Assembly (NCBI GenBank): GCA_024998625.1 | Contig: JACOEL010000001.1 | Coordinates: 372,001-436,000, forward strand | From: Nitrospira sp. | Lineage (GTDB): Bacteria; Nitrospirota; Nitrospiria; Nitrospirales; Nitrospiraceae | DNA length: 64,000 nucleotides | Direction of reading: 5' to 3' | Part shown: piece after piece, positions 8,254-16,238 of the stretch | Layout: each line of letters starts with the position of its first letter | Position numbering within the stretch: the first letter of the stretch is position 1 | The notes under the pieces: model-generated | What the model was told of the DNA's origin: nothing | The model's input: only the letters and a program-made list of their open reading frames with translations | The model's database searches: none | Translations under genes and position numbers: made by a program

Positions 8254-9243
8254 ATGCCTGACTCGACACCTCCAGATTCCTCCTCTCCACTGGCCGACGA
8301 AGCCCTCGATTGGTTGGTCCGCATCCACTCCGGTCACGCCTCCGATGAAGACCGCCGGGCGTGCAATGCCTGGCGGACGAAAAGTTCCGCCCACCAACTC
8401 GCTTACGCAGAGGCGGAAATCCTATGGCGGGATATCGGCTTGCTGCCGAATGGCGATTGCGCCGGTTCGGCCGACCCGACGGCATCGATGCTGCACGGCA
8501 CGCTCCCGCATGCACGGCGCGCGATTAAGTGGGGACTAGCCGCTTGTGTTGTACTCGCCGCCGGTTGGCTCTCATGGGGAATCGTTCAAGAACAACTTGA
8601 CCTCGCATCAGCCGATTACCGCACCACAGTGGGGGAACAACGAAACGTCAGACTTGAGGACGGAAGTCGTATCCATCTTAACACCGATACCGCGGTCGCC
8701 GTCGCCTTCACCGCGCAGCAGCGAACGATCCGTCTGCTCACCGGAGAAGCCAGTTTCACCGTCACTCCCGAGACAGTACGACCGTTCACGGTACAGAGCG
8801 GAGATGTGAGCACCCGCGCGCTCGGAACGAGCTTTCTGGTTCAGCGTCATCAAGATGCCGTCACCGTGACCGTCACGGAGCATGCCGTTCAGGTATCCGC
8901 AGCAGAAGGCCGCCAGGTCTCCGCAGCGGTGGTCCGGCAAAGCGAGCAGATCTCCTACAGTGCCGAGGCCGGACTGGGCATGGCCCACGCCGTCGACTCC
9001 AATGCCATCGCAGCATGGCAACGTGGAAAAATGATCTTCGAAGCCCAGCCGCTGGCCGCAGTCGTCGAAGAGCTCAACCGGTACCGGGCCGGACGCATTA
9101 TGATTCTGAACTCGGCCCTTCGCTCACTGAACGTGACGGGTGTGTTTGACATTGGCGACCCGGATGCCGCGCTCCGAATGATTGAACAGACATTGCAAAT
9201 TCACGACACCACCCTGACGCCCTACCTCGTCCTCTTGCATTAA
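8254..9243 (+). CDS. FecR-type anti-sigma/sigma regulator (first locus)
   Basis: A 329-residue inner-membrane regulator of the adjacent ECF sigma factor. The cytoplasmic N-terminal domain (DEALDWLVRIHSG, RRACNAWRTKSSAHQLAYAEAE) binds sigma. A single membrane helix lies at about residues 92-110 (LAACVVLAAGWLSW). The periplasmic FecR domain has TVGEQRNVRLEDGSRIHLNTDTAV and VQSGDVSTRALGTSFLVQ. The C-terminal DUF4974-like part (AQPLAAVVEELNRYRAGRI, LNVTGVFDIGDPDAAL) should contact the receptor's STN domain. The start ATG at 8254 lacks a clear Shine-Dalgarno sequence, but an in-frame stop just upstream leaves no earlier start. Confidence 0.9.
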   Translation: MPDSTPPDSSSPLADEALDWLVRIHSGHASDEDRRACNAWRTKSSAHQLAYAEAEILWRDIGLLPNGDCAGSADPTASMLHGTLPHARRAIKWGLAACVVLAAGWLSWGIVQEQLDLASADYRTTVGEQRNVRLEDGSRIHLNTDTAVAVAFTAQQRTIRLLTGEASFTVTPETVRPFTVQSGDVSTRALGTSFLVQRHQDAVTVTVTEHAVQVSAAEGRQVSAAVVRQSEQISYSAEAGLGMAHAVDSNAIAAWQRGKMIFEAQPLAAVVEELNRYRAGRIMILNSALRSLNVTGVFDIGDPDAALRMIEQTLQIHDTTLTPYLVLLH

Positions 9244-9457
9244 CCTACACCTCAGCTTCCCTGAGACGTCATCCCTCCACTTCGCAAGTAATCCCTGTCT
9301 TCCGTCATCCCCTTCAAGTTTTTTTCCAACGCACACGATTTCGATTACAAGTTTTTCGGCCCGATCCGTCTTTACCTAATGAAACGCCGAGTGCGCATTG
9401 CTCGGCCCGTGCCCGAATACGTGCGCCTATTCATGCCGGACTAATAGAGGGGGAATG

Positions 9458-12001
9458 ATGCATCTCTCATGGCAAGTCGTCGTCACACTTTCCGTATCGG
9501 CCGTTCTGGTTCATACGGCCGGAAATCTGGCCGAGGCGTCGAACGAACGTCTCACCGCGCAGAGGACCGGCGCGCTGCTCCTCGCACAAGCACCGACAGC
9601 CGGCGAGCCGACGGAACCGATGGAGTTTAATATCCCTCCGCAACCGCTGGGCTCCGCCATCACCGCCTTTGCCGATCAAGCCAACTACCGCCTTCTCGTT
9701 CCCTCCGACATGGCTGAAGGCAGAACGACCAGTGGCGTCAGCGGCCGCCATACACCGGAGGAAGCCCTGACACTCATGCTGGCCGGAACGGGACTCGGTT
9801 ACCGGATGACCGAAGCCAGAACGATGACCTTGGAACCGGCGACGCTGACGTCGATGCCCCTTCCTCCGGCGCCCTTGAGCCAAGAACCGACGCCAACCAA
9901 TCTCAACCTGCAGACGCAGACTACGCCCAAATCGGTGAAGGTGCCTGAGATCGTCGTGAAGGACGTCGCGGAACGCGGGTATGTCGTCGATGAGTCTTCG
10001 TCAGCCACACGAATTCCTGTGCCCATTGAGGAAACGCCGCGAGCCGTCCAGGTCGTGACGAGACAGGTACTAGATGATCAAAAAGTCATACGTTTCAGTG
10101 AAGCGCTTCGAAATGTGAGCGGTGTCTCTCAGGCGACGACGCAAGGAGGACAGGGCGGCACCTTCATGATCCGCGGTTTTGCATCCGACCTCAATGTCTT
10201 CAAAAACGGTTTCCGAGATGACAGCACATTCGGATCACGCGCCCAACGCGACGTCATTAATATTGAAAGCATCGATGTCGTGAAAGGCCCCCCCTCCTAT
10301 CTGTATGGCCGATCTGATCCAGGCGGTGTCATCAACCAAATCACAAAGGCCCCACTTAAAGAACGATACTATTCCACAGAAATGATCATCGGCAGCTATG
10401 GCCTGTACCGACCGCAGTTCGACATCGGTGGGCCATTGAACGCCAGCAAGACACTGACCTATCGATTCAACGGCATGTATGAATCGGCTGGAAGTTATCG
10501 GGATGGAGTGTACACAAACCGAATTTTTCTCGCCCCGACGATCGGGTGGGAAGCCGGATCACGAACAACTTTTCGCTTCGAAGGCGAGTATTTCTTTGAC
10601 AAATCTCCCATTGACCGTGGGTTGGTTGCGATCAGTCGAGGGGTCGCGCCGATTCCGATCACCAGCTTTCTGGGCGACCCGACCAGAAAGTCGGAAGTTC
10701 AGCATGGCAAAGCCACATTGATCATGGAACATTGGTTCAACGACATGTTCAAGTGGCGAAGCGCATTTCGCGCAGCCGTAACGAAGAGCGGATATTCTTC
10801 GCTCGAAGGTATGGGCCTGCTAGATCCTAATGGCACGTTTCTTTTAGGCAGATTTGAGATCCCGACCACCGTTCAAAGCCATTACTTGCAAAACGAATTA
10901 CACGGTGTATTTTCGACCGGTTCCATCAAGCACAAGACCATTATCGGCATCGAGCTGGGCCGGGAAGTCTCCAGCGCAGTGCAGTTCGACGACGGCTTCG
11001 GTGGCTTGGGCAGTACTATTAACATCTTCAATACAAACATTCGATCCTTTATCAATGAGCCTCTCACAAAAACCTTCGATACCAAACAGGTCAATAATGT
11101 TCTCGGAGGATACTTCGGAGATCACATCAGTCTACTCGAGAATCTCCATGTCCATGCCGGAGGGCGATTGGACCTCTTCGAACAAAATCTCAATGATCGC
11201 TTCAACAGTACATCCGACAGTCAAACCAATCGTGCATTCAGCCCCTCCGTCGGAATTGCCTATCTGCCGTGGAAGCCGATCACACTCTACGCAAACTATA
11301 CCGAGTCCTTTGCCCCTCAGACGGCCGGGGCAAGAAGCGCGACCAATTCCATCTTTGACCCTGAACGAGGAAAAGCCCTTGAAGGAGGCGTGAAATTACA
11401 GGCTTTCGACAACCGGTTGCGCGCCAATATCGCCGTGTTTGATATCAGGAAGAAGAACGTGTTGACCCCCGATCCAAATGCCGGGTTCTTGTTCTCCGTT
11501 CAAACGGGCGCGCAACGCAGCAAGGGCATTGAATTCGACATTGCGGGAAAGATTCTCCCCGGTTGGGATATCATCGCCAACTATGCCTACATCGATGCCC
11601 GCATCACTCAAGACAATGTGTTTGCCCTAGGCAGCCGCGTGCCCAATAGCGCCCTGCATCAAGGAAGTTTGTGGACCACCTATTTCTTCCAAGAGGGTGT
11701 CGTGAAGGGGTTCGGTGCCGGCGTCGGTATGTATGCGCAGGGCAAGCGGAACGGCATCTTTCAATGTCAAGATCCCACAAGTTGTCAGGATCCATTTGAT
11801 CTGGAAGGTTATGTGCGCATGGATGCGGCCTTGTACTATCGCAAGCAGGAGATCTTTGACAAGACCAATGTGCTGGCCGCACTGAACTTCACCAATGTGC
11901 TGGGACAACGGTATTTCACCGGAGCACAAAACTTCCGTGAGATCATCTATACCGGAGCCCCGTTCACAGTGATCGGATCCCTCAAGTTCGAGTTTCACTG
12001 A
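9458..12001 (+). CDS. TonB-dependent siderophore receptor with STN signalling domain (first)
   Basis: About 847 residues: an outer-membrane beta-barrel receptor that imports a ferric siderophore and signals through FecR. A signal peptide is followed by an STN (secretin/TonB short N-terminal) domain at about residues 50-125 (FNIPPQPLGSAITAFADQA, GRHTPEEALTLMLAGTGL). A TonB-box-like VPEIVVKD lies near 165. The plug starts at TPRAVQVVTRQVLDD and includes IESIDVVKGPPSYLYGRSDPGGVINQITK. The barrel follows to a C-terminal LKFEFH strand. Siderophore-receptor text such as YANYTESFAPQ and FDPERGKALEGGVK is present. GAGGGGG precedes two adjacent ATGs (9455 and 9458); the second has better spacing. A strong hairpin follows the stop. 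Confidence 0.93.
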   Translation: MHLSWQVVVTLSVSAVLVHTAGNLAEASNERLTAQRTGALLLAQAPTAGEPTEPMEFNIPPQPLGSAITAFADQANYRLLVPSDMAEGRTTSGVSGRHTPEEALTLMLAGTGLGYRMTEARTMTLEPATLTSMPLPPAPLSQEPTPTNLNLQTQTTPKSVKVPEIVVKDVAERGYVVDESSSATRIPVPIEETPRAVQVVTRQVLDDQKVIRFSEALRNVSGVSQATTQGGQGGTFMIRGFASDLNVFKNGFRDDSTFGSRAQRDVINIESIDVVKGPPSYLYGRSDPGGVINQITKAPLKERYYSTEMIIGSYGLYRPQFDIGGPLNASKTLTYRFNGMYESAGSYRDGVYTNRIFLAPTIGWEAGSRTTFRFEGEYFFDKSPIDRGLVAISRGVAPIPITSFLGDPTRKSEVQHGKATLIMEHWFNDMFKWRSAFRAAVTKSGYSSLEGMGLLDPNGTFLLGRFEIPTTVQSHYLQNELHGVFSTGSIKHKTIIGIELGREVSSAVQFDDGFGGLGSTINIFNTNIRSFINEPLTKTFDTKQVNNVLGGYFGDHISLLENLHVHAGGRLDLFEQNLNDRFNSTSDSQTNRAFSPSVGIAYLPWKPITLYANYTESFAPQTAGARSATNSIFDPERGKALEGGVKLQAFDNRLRANIAVFDIRKKNVLTPDPNAGFLFSVQTGAQRSKGIEFDIAGKILPGWDIIANYAYIDARITQDNVFALGSRVPNSALHQGSLWTTYFFQEGVVKGFGAGVGMYAQGKRNGIFQCQDPTSCQDPFDLEGYVRMDAALYYRKQEIFDKTNVLAALNFTNVLGQRYFTGAQNFREIIYTGAPFTVIGSLKFEFH

Positions 12002-12030
12002 TCTCGCGCTCTAATCAGCTGCGGAACCGC

Positions 12031-12067
12031 AAGAGGGGGGCGTCCCGGTACGAGACGCCCCCCTCTT
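12031..12067. terminator. Hairpin terminator after the first receptor gene
   Basis: A perfect 14-bp GC-rich stem (12031-12044 with 12054-12067) with a 9-nt loop. There is only a short T stretch after it, so it may act with Rho or as a stable 3' end. It lies 30 nt after the receptor stop and faces the small minus-strand ORFs, so it could serve both directions. Confidence 0.65.
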
Positions 12068-12155
12068 CAGCCACTCACTCCCAGCAGTCCCCTCTCACGC
12101 AAGCGCAGAATGACCCCGCTGGCTTCCGACCCCGTCGACACCGTGAACAGGCTAG

Positions 12156-12350
12156 TCAGTCTTGGTATTCGATGGAATCAGGAGCAGCACACATGAGGTA
12201 ATTCTTGAACTTTGAAAGAGGAAGGACCACCAGCTCTCCGCAGCGATGGCACTTCACGACCACTCCGCGCTTCTCGAGCCGAGCCGTGAGCCTGCCACAG
12301 AGACACCGTATGTCTTTCCCCGTCTGAGAGACTGTCACTTTGTTCACCAT
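12156..12350 (-). CDS. Small Com-like zinc-ribbon protein
   Basis: A 64-residue protein with CLCGRL (about residues 16-21) and KCHRCGEL (about 33-40), together a four-cysteine zinc ribbon. The pattern IRCxCxxLxA...VxxKCxRCxE resembles Com, the Mu-phage translational activator, and its many small chromosomal relatives. No Mu prophage genes are present, so a phage role is not implied. The start codon is ATG at 12350 without a good Shine-Dalgarno sequence. It lies between the receptor and the PepSY gene on the opposite strand. The function is unknown; nucleic-acid binding is an inference from fold. Confidence 0.6.
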   Translation of the reverse strand: MVNKVTVSQTGKDIRCLCGRLTARLEKRGVVVKCHRCGELVVLPLSKFKNYLMCAAPDSIEYQD

Positions 12351-12359
12351 GGTTGGTTT

Positions 12360-12512
12360 CTACCCAGGCAGACGGTCACTGCCCCTTCTTAATAGGACGC
12401 ATGAGCGACACAAAACCTTACCCTCATGGCTCCAAGGTGTGGTTTCAGGCAGGTCACACGTCTTATTAAAAAGGGGCTCATGGTGTTCCTCACAGACGCG
12501 AATCTCCTGCAT
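12360..12512 (-). CDS. Possible small Cys/His-rich protein
   Basis: A 50-residue ORF (62 codons if started at 12542) directly upstream of the Com-like gene, 9 nt apart. It reads VCEEHHEPLFNKTC and later KVLCRSCVL, giving a possible Cys-His...Cys...CxxC metal site. No clear ribosome binding site is seen, and the ORF is overlain by an inverted repeat (12381-12477). It could therefore be a shadow of a structured intergenic region. It is listed because its cysteine spacing parallels the neighbour. Confidence 0.3.
   Translation of the reverse strand: MQEIRVCEEHHEPLFNKTCDLPETTPWSHEGKVLCRSCVLLRRGSDRLPG
12381..12477. repeat. Imperfect inverted repeat, 18-bp arms
   Basis: The arms at 12381-12398 and 12460-12477 are complementary at 16 of 18 positions with a 61-nt centre. 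Each arm has the related motif CAGGCAG(n)GTCAC just to its left (12365 and 12445 areas), forming a direct repeat. The element sits upstream of the PepSY gene and overlaps the possible small minus-strand ORF. There is no transposase and no clear target-site duplication, so its nature is open. Confidence 0.45.
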
Positions 12513-12541
12513 CGGCCGCCGAGGAAGATCGGAGACAGACA

Positions 12542-13768
12542 ATGATCGTCAGCCAGCTCCAACCCATGCGCGTGCCTTCGAAAACGTCCCGTCCGCATAC
12601 CTCCACGCCCCCAGTAGGCCAGGCCTCACCCCAACCTGCCCGTAAGGTCTGGCGAAAGGTGTGGCTAAATCTGCACCTCTATATCGGTCTGATTGGAGGC
12701 GCGCTGTTCGTCCTCACTAGCCTCACCGGCAGCCTCCTGGTGTTCTACAAGACCATCGATGAATGGCTGAATCCGGAGCAGTTGATCCGGACTGCCGGTA
12801 GCGATCAACCCCTGAGCGACATCGTAGCGGGCGCCCGGACCATGCATCCTGACTGGTCTCCCCCTGACACCCTCATCTTTCCGCTCCACGAGCGTGACAC
12901 GTTCCATGCTTGGTTCAAGGATCCTGCTGCCGCACCGCCCGAAGAGCGCTGGCACGTCGTCGCCGTCGACCCATCAACCGCCCGCCCCTTGAGTGATCGC
13001 CGGTGGGGTAGCTTTTTTGTCTCGTTCATATACGAATTGCATCAGGAACTCCTGCTCGGGAAACCGGGCGAGATGTTCGTCGGCATCATGGCCGTTTTTC
13101 TCCTCGTTTCGATCGGGAGCGGGCTGTATCTCTGGTGGCCTGCTCCGGGGAAACTGGGCCGGGCCCTGTCGCTGCAATCCGGCGGGAGTCCCATCAGAAG
13201 ACATTACGATGTCCACAAGCTCACTGGCCTGGCCGGGACCCTCTTGCTGACCCTCCTCGCCGTGACCGGGTTTTATTTGGAGTTCCCGGAGGCCGTCACC
13301 TCGGTCGTGCGCTGGTTCTCGCCCGTGCGGGACACCTCATCCGAACTGCAGCCAGGGTCCGAACTGCAGGCCGCAGTATCCAGAATCCAGCCCGAGCAGG
13401 CCGTCGCAATCGCCCGCACCGCCTTCCCTGACGCCAAGCCGATGTGGATCGGCTTACCGCAACATGAGCGGGACAGTTATTCCGTAGGGCTTCGTCAACC
13501 GGGAGAAATCCGACAGGCGGGGGGGCAAACCGAGGTGTGGATCGATCAATACAGCGGGGCGGTGCGGCGGGTCCAGGACTGGCAAGAGTTCACCCGCGGA
13601 GAAACCCTGTTGTCTTGGCTCTTTCCTCTGCACAACGGCGAGGCGTTCGGGTTGACCGGCCGCTGGATGATGTTCTTCGCCGGTTTCACGCCGCTGCTGC
13701 TCTATGTCACGGCCTTGCGGATGTGGTGGTTGAAACGAGCCGCACACCGACGCCGACGAGAAGCCTGA
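12542..13768 (+). CDS. PepSY-associated membrane protein, possible siderophore-iron reductase
   Basis: A 408-residue inner-membrane protein of the PepSY_TM family. After a short cytoplasmic start, the first membrane helix reads LHLYIGLIGGALFVLTSLTGSLLVFY. A PepSY-type periplasmic domain follows, then helices at about 178-198 (MFVGIMAVFLLVSIGSGLYLWW), 225-245 (LTGLAGTLLLTLLAVTGFYL) and near the C-terminus (MMFFAGFTPLLLYVTALRMWW). Histidines next to helices (NLHLY, ELHQE, RHYDVHK, LFPLHNG) could bind haem. Relatives, including FpvG of the pyoverdine system, are tied to periplasmic reduction of ferric siderophores. That role fits the neighbourhood but is inferred. GGAGA lies about 7 nt before the ATG. 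Confidence 0.85.
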   Translation: MIVSQLQPMRVPSKTSRPHTSTPPVGQASPQPARKVWRKVWLNLHLYIGLIGGALFVLTSLTGSLLVFYKTIDEWLNPEQLIRTAGSDQPLSDIVAGARTMHPDWSPPDTLIFPLHERDTFHAWFKDPAAAPPEERWHVVAVDPSTARPLSDRRWGSFFVSFIYELHQELLLGKPGEMFVGIMAVFLLVSIGSGLYLWWPAPGKLGRALSLQSGGSPIRRHYDVHKLTGLAGTLLLTLLAVTGFYLEFPEAVTSVVRWFSPVRDTSSELQPGSELQAAVSRIQPEQAVAIARTAFPDAKPMWIGLPQHERDSYSVGLRQPGEIRQAGGQTEVWIDQYSGAVRRVQDWQEFTRGETLLSWLFPLHNGEAFGLTGRWMMFFAGFTPLLLYVTALRMWWLKRAAHRRRREA

Positions 13769-13803
13769 ACGAACAGGCGGGGATTGAATCCATCCGGTTG
13801 TGC

Positions 13804-14322
13804 TCATGTTCGAACAACCGGACTTCCTGCGACGCGGCACACCGCACAGAGTCCATACAATTCGAGCGTGCGGCCGGTGAGATGGAAGCCGTTCGCCGAA
13901 GCGACCTGCTGCCGCAACCCTTCGATGGCTGGGTCTTCAAACTCCACGATATGACCGCACCCTGTGCAGATCAGATGATCGTGATCTCCCTTCGCTGAAA
14001 TGTTGTCGTACTGCGTTTCCTCGCCGAAGCGTCGCGCCTGCGCAAACCCGTTCTCACACAACACTCGCAGGGTCCGATAAATCGTATTCAGTGGGGCCCG
14101 ACGCCCGTTTCGGTTGAGGAAGCCATACAAGCTGCGGATAGTGATGTGATCCTGTTTGAGAAAGGCCATCACAATCTGTTCCCGCTGTGGGCTCCATCTC
14201 AAGCCGGAACGCCCCAGGCTCGATCGAACCCGGTCGATCGCTTCTTGCGTCGCGAGGGCGCGCTTCCCGGATACCGTTGCCGGAAGCTCCGATTTTCTGA
14301 CTGCGGCAGTTGCACGATTCAC
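13804..14322 (-). CDS. Fur-family metal-responsive repressor
   Basis: A 172-residue Fur-family regulator. The winged-helix domain has LRWSPQREQIVMAFLKQD, ITIRSLYGFLNRNG and the recognition helix in PLNTIYRTLRVLCENGFAQ. The metal and dimer domain has DHDHLICTGCGHIVEFED, with CTGC as structural zinc ligands, and ends with LYGLCAVC supplying a second Cys pair. The GTG at 14322 is taken as start because AAGGAGG lies 7 nt upstream. The N-terminal extension of about 35 residues is longer than in E. coli Fur. It is divergent from the ECF sigma gene at 14516. It is a good candidate for the factor binding 6068-6088, although Fur, Zur and PerR cannot be told apart by eye. Confidence 0.9.
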   Translation of the reverse strand: MNRATAAVRKSELPATVSGKRALATQEAIDRVRSSLGRSGLRWSPQREQIVMAFLKQDHITIRSLYGFLNRNGRRAPLNTIYRTLRVLCENGFAQARRFGEETQYDNISAKGDHDHLICTGCGHIVEFEDPAIEGLRQQVASANGFHLTGRTLELYGLCAVCRVAGSPVVRT

Positions 14323-14515
14323 CTGTCGCCCTCCTTCGCTCGTCCGGTCCTTGGTGAGTAAGACGTATGCGGGGGCTTAGACCACACCTCGATATTCGGC
14401 TCCGTCCAAATGCACCTGGAATCCGAACATTCCCTTTCGGGTCTGTCCGCCACTACTATCCAACCGGCACGGATCGGGACGGCACACCCCTGTTTTGTCG
14501 ACGGAACCATACAGA

Positions 14516-15034
14516 ATGGAAGCACAGACTCACCTCAAAATGTCGACGCTGATTCGAGAACACGGCCAGGACCTGCAGCAGTTCCTGACCCGCCGTTTGG
14601 GCTGCACGGAAACCGCCAAGGACCTGGTCCAGGATACGTTTCTTCGCCTGCTGCAGAACAGGTCCGGCGAGGTCCTCGCGAATCCGCGCGCCTTTCTCTT
14701 TCGCATCGCCACGAATCTCGTCATCGACCACCACCGTCGGCGACAATACCGCGAGACCGTGACGCTCGACGATCCTGAACGTCCGATCGACCAGGCAGAT
14801 CCCGCGCCCTCGATTGAAACCGTCGTCTGGTCGAAACAGCAGGTCGCGCTGCTGCAACAGGCCATCGAGGAACTGCCTCCCAAGTGTCGGCAGGTGTTTG
14901 TGCTCATCAAGTTTCACCACTTGAGTCATGCCCAGGTGGCCGTCAAGCTGGGCATTTCCCAGAGCACCGTCGTCAAGCACATGGTCAAGGCAATGGACTT
15001 TTGCAGAAGCCGACTCCAGAATCTCTCATCCTGA
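14516..15034 (+). CDS. FecI-type ECF sigma factor (second locus)
   Basis: A 172-residue ECF sigma factor of the FecI class, paralogous to the one at 7633. Region 2: AKDLVQDTFLRLLQ and NPRAFLFRIATNLVIDHHRRR. Region 4: LLQQAIEELPPKCRQVFVLIKFHHLSHAQVAVKLGISQSTVVKHM, ending AMDFCRSRL. The ATG at 14516 is preferred over an upstream TTG at 14495; a second ATG at 14540 is also possible. It heads the plus-strand run FecR, receptor, lipoprotein, ExbBD, TonB, RND pump. The spacer to the divergent fur gene is about 190 nt and shows no clear Fur box. Confidence 0.92.
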   Translation: MEAQTHLKMSTLIREHGQDLQQFLTRRLGCTETAKDLVQDTFLRLLQNRSGEVLANPRAFLFRIATNLVIDHHRRRQYRETVTLDDPERPIDQADPAPSIETVVWSKQQVALLQQAIEELPPKCRQVFVLIKFHHLSHAQVAVKLGISQSTVVKHMVKAMDFCRSRLQNLSS

Positions 15035-15133
15035 ATGTGCCGACCGAATAGACGTTCTCCCCGCCTCGCTCGTCTACTGCTAATGGGAACCTGTCGAACC
15101 GGGAGATGACAGGGCAACGACCGGCGCGCTACC

Positions 15134-16135
15134 ATGACCACCCCGATGAACACACCGGAACGCCACATGCTCGCCTCGACCGCATCCGAGTGGCTGGTAC
15201 GGATGGAGTCCGGCACGATTACGGCCGCCGAGCGGCGGCGCTTCGCTGAATGGCTCTCCTCCGATCCTTCCCATCGGGATGCCTATCGGGACGCCGAGCG
15301 GTTCTGGCACCAACTGGACCATCTGAATCACGACGACATCCGCGTGTTCGATCGGTACCTGACAGAGGACGTGCTCACGGGTCCGCAAGGAACATCCCGC
15401 TCTTGGCGGCACGTCGCGGCGATGGCGGCAAGCGTCGTGCTTGTCTCAGGCATCGGTCTCTGGATCATGACCGCCTGGTTGCCGCTCGGCGATTACCACA
15501 CGGCAGTGGGAGAACAGCGAACGGTCACCCTGGCCGATGGATCGATCGTACAACTGAATACGGATACGGTGCTGTCCGTGTCGATGACGGAACAGGGACG
15601 GCGGCTGACGCTCCACAGAGGAGAAGCGTTCTTCACCGTCGCGCCGGAGGCGGCTCGCCCTTTTGAAGTTGACGCCGGCAGCGGCACGATCCGCGCGTTG
15701 GGGACGGCGTTCAACGTGAGAACAGACCCCGATCACACCACCGTCACGGTCACCGAACACAGCATCCGGATCCGCTTGGGGGGAGAGGCATCCGCTGAAG
15801 TTCATGCGGGAGAACGCCTTCGGTACCAACCGGATGGGCGGCTCGATCGGGTCGTAGCGGCGGACATGGACCGAGCACTGGCCTGGCGGCACCATCGCCT
15901 GATCTTCGAAAACGAACCCTTGCCGGAAGTCCTCGCTGAATTGGCGCGATACCGATCAGGCCGGCTTGTGATCTTCCGAGATGAATCACTAAAAACCCTG
16001 CCCGTCACCGGCTCGTTCGACACCGAGCGATTAGACCATTTCCTGCCCGCCATCGAAGAAAGCCTTCCCGTCCGGATCGTCTCGTTGGCCGATCGCGTCA
16101 TCCTCCTGTATCGGGGCCTCCCCAAGAAATCCTGA
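15134..16135 (+). CDS. FecR-type anti-sigma/sigma regulator (second locus)
   Basis: A 333-residue FecR homologue. The N-terminal sigma-binding region has TASEWLVRMESGTITAAERRRFAEWL and SHRDAYRDAERFW. The membrane helix is at about residues 95-115 (VAAMAASVVLVSGIGLWIM). The FecR core has TAVGEQRTVTLADGSIVQLNTDT and LHRGEAFFTVAPEAARPFEVDAG followed by GTAFNVR. The C-terminal receptor-facing part is NEPLPEVLAELARYRSGRL with PVTGSFD. It lies about 100 nt after its sigma factor and before the second receptor. The two FecR proteins share the same architecture and many identical segments, which suggests duplication of the cassette. Confidence 0.92.
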   Translation: MTTPMNTPERHMLASTASEWLVRMESGTITAAERRRFAEWLSSDPSHRDAYRDAERFWHQLDHLNHDDIRVFDRYLTEDVLTGPQGTSRSWRHVAAMAASVVLVSGIGLWIMTAWLPLGDYHTAVGEQRTVTLADGSIVQLNTDTVLSVSMTEQGRRLTLHRGEAFFTVAPEAARPFEVDAGSGTIRALGTAFNVRTDPDHTTVTVTEHSIRIRLGGEASAEVHAGERLRYQPDGRLDRVVAADMDRALAWRHHRLIFENEPLPEVLAELARYRSGRLVIFRDESLKTLPVTGSFDTERLDHFLPAIEESLPVRIVSLADRVILLYRGLPKKS

Positions 16136-16238
16136 AATTTCCTTCGAGCACTAGACCTTTCTTCCATCCCGTCCGTCGTAGTGAGTGAGTCGTCAAGACG
16201 GCCGCACACCCTCGCACCACGACGGAAAGGACCAAGCA

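Noticed and set aside
12156-12350. Evidence for a Mu-like prophage from the Com-like protein
   Set aside because: No Mom, transposase, tail or head genes are nearby; small Com-like zinc ribbons are common outside phages.
14323-14515. Fur box between fur and the second ECF sigma gene
   Set aside because: The spacer was scanned for a 7-1-7 palindrome like that at 6071-6085, and none was found.
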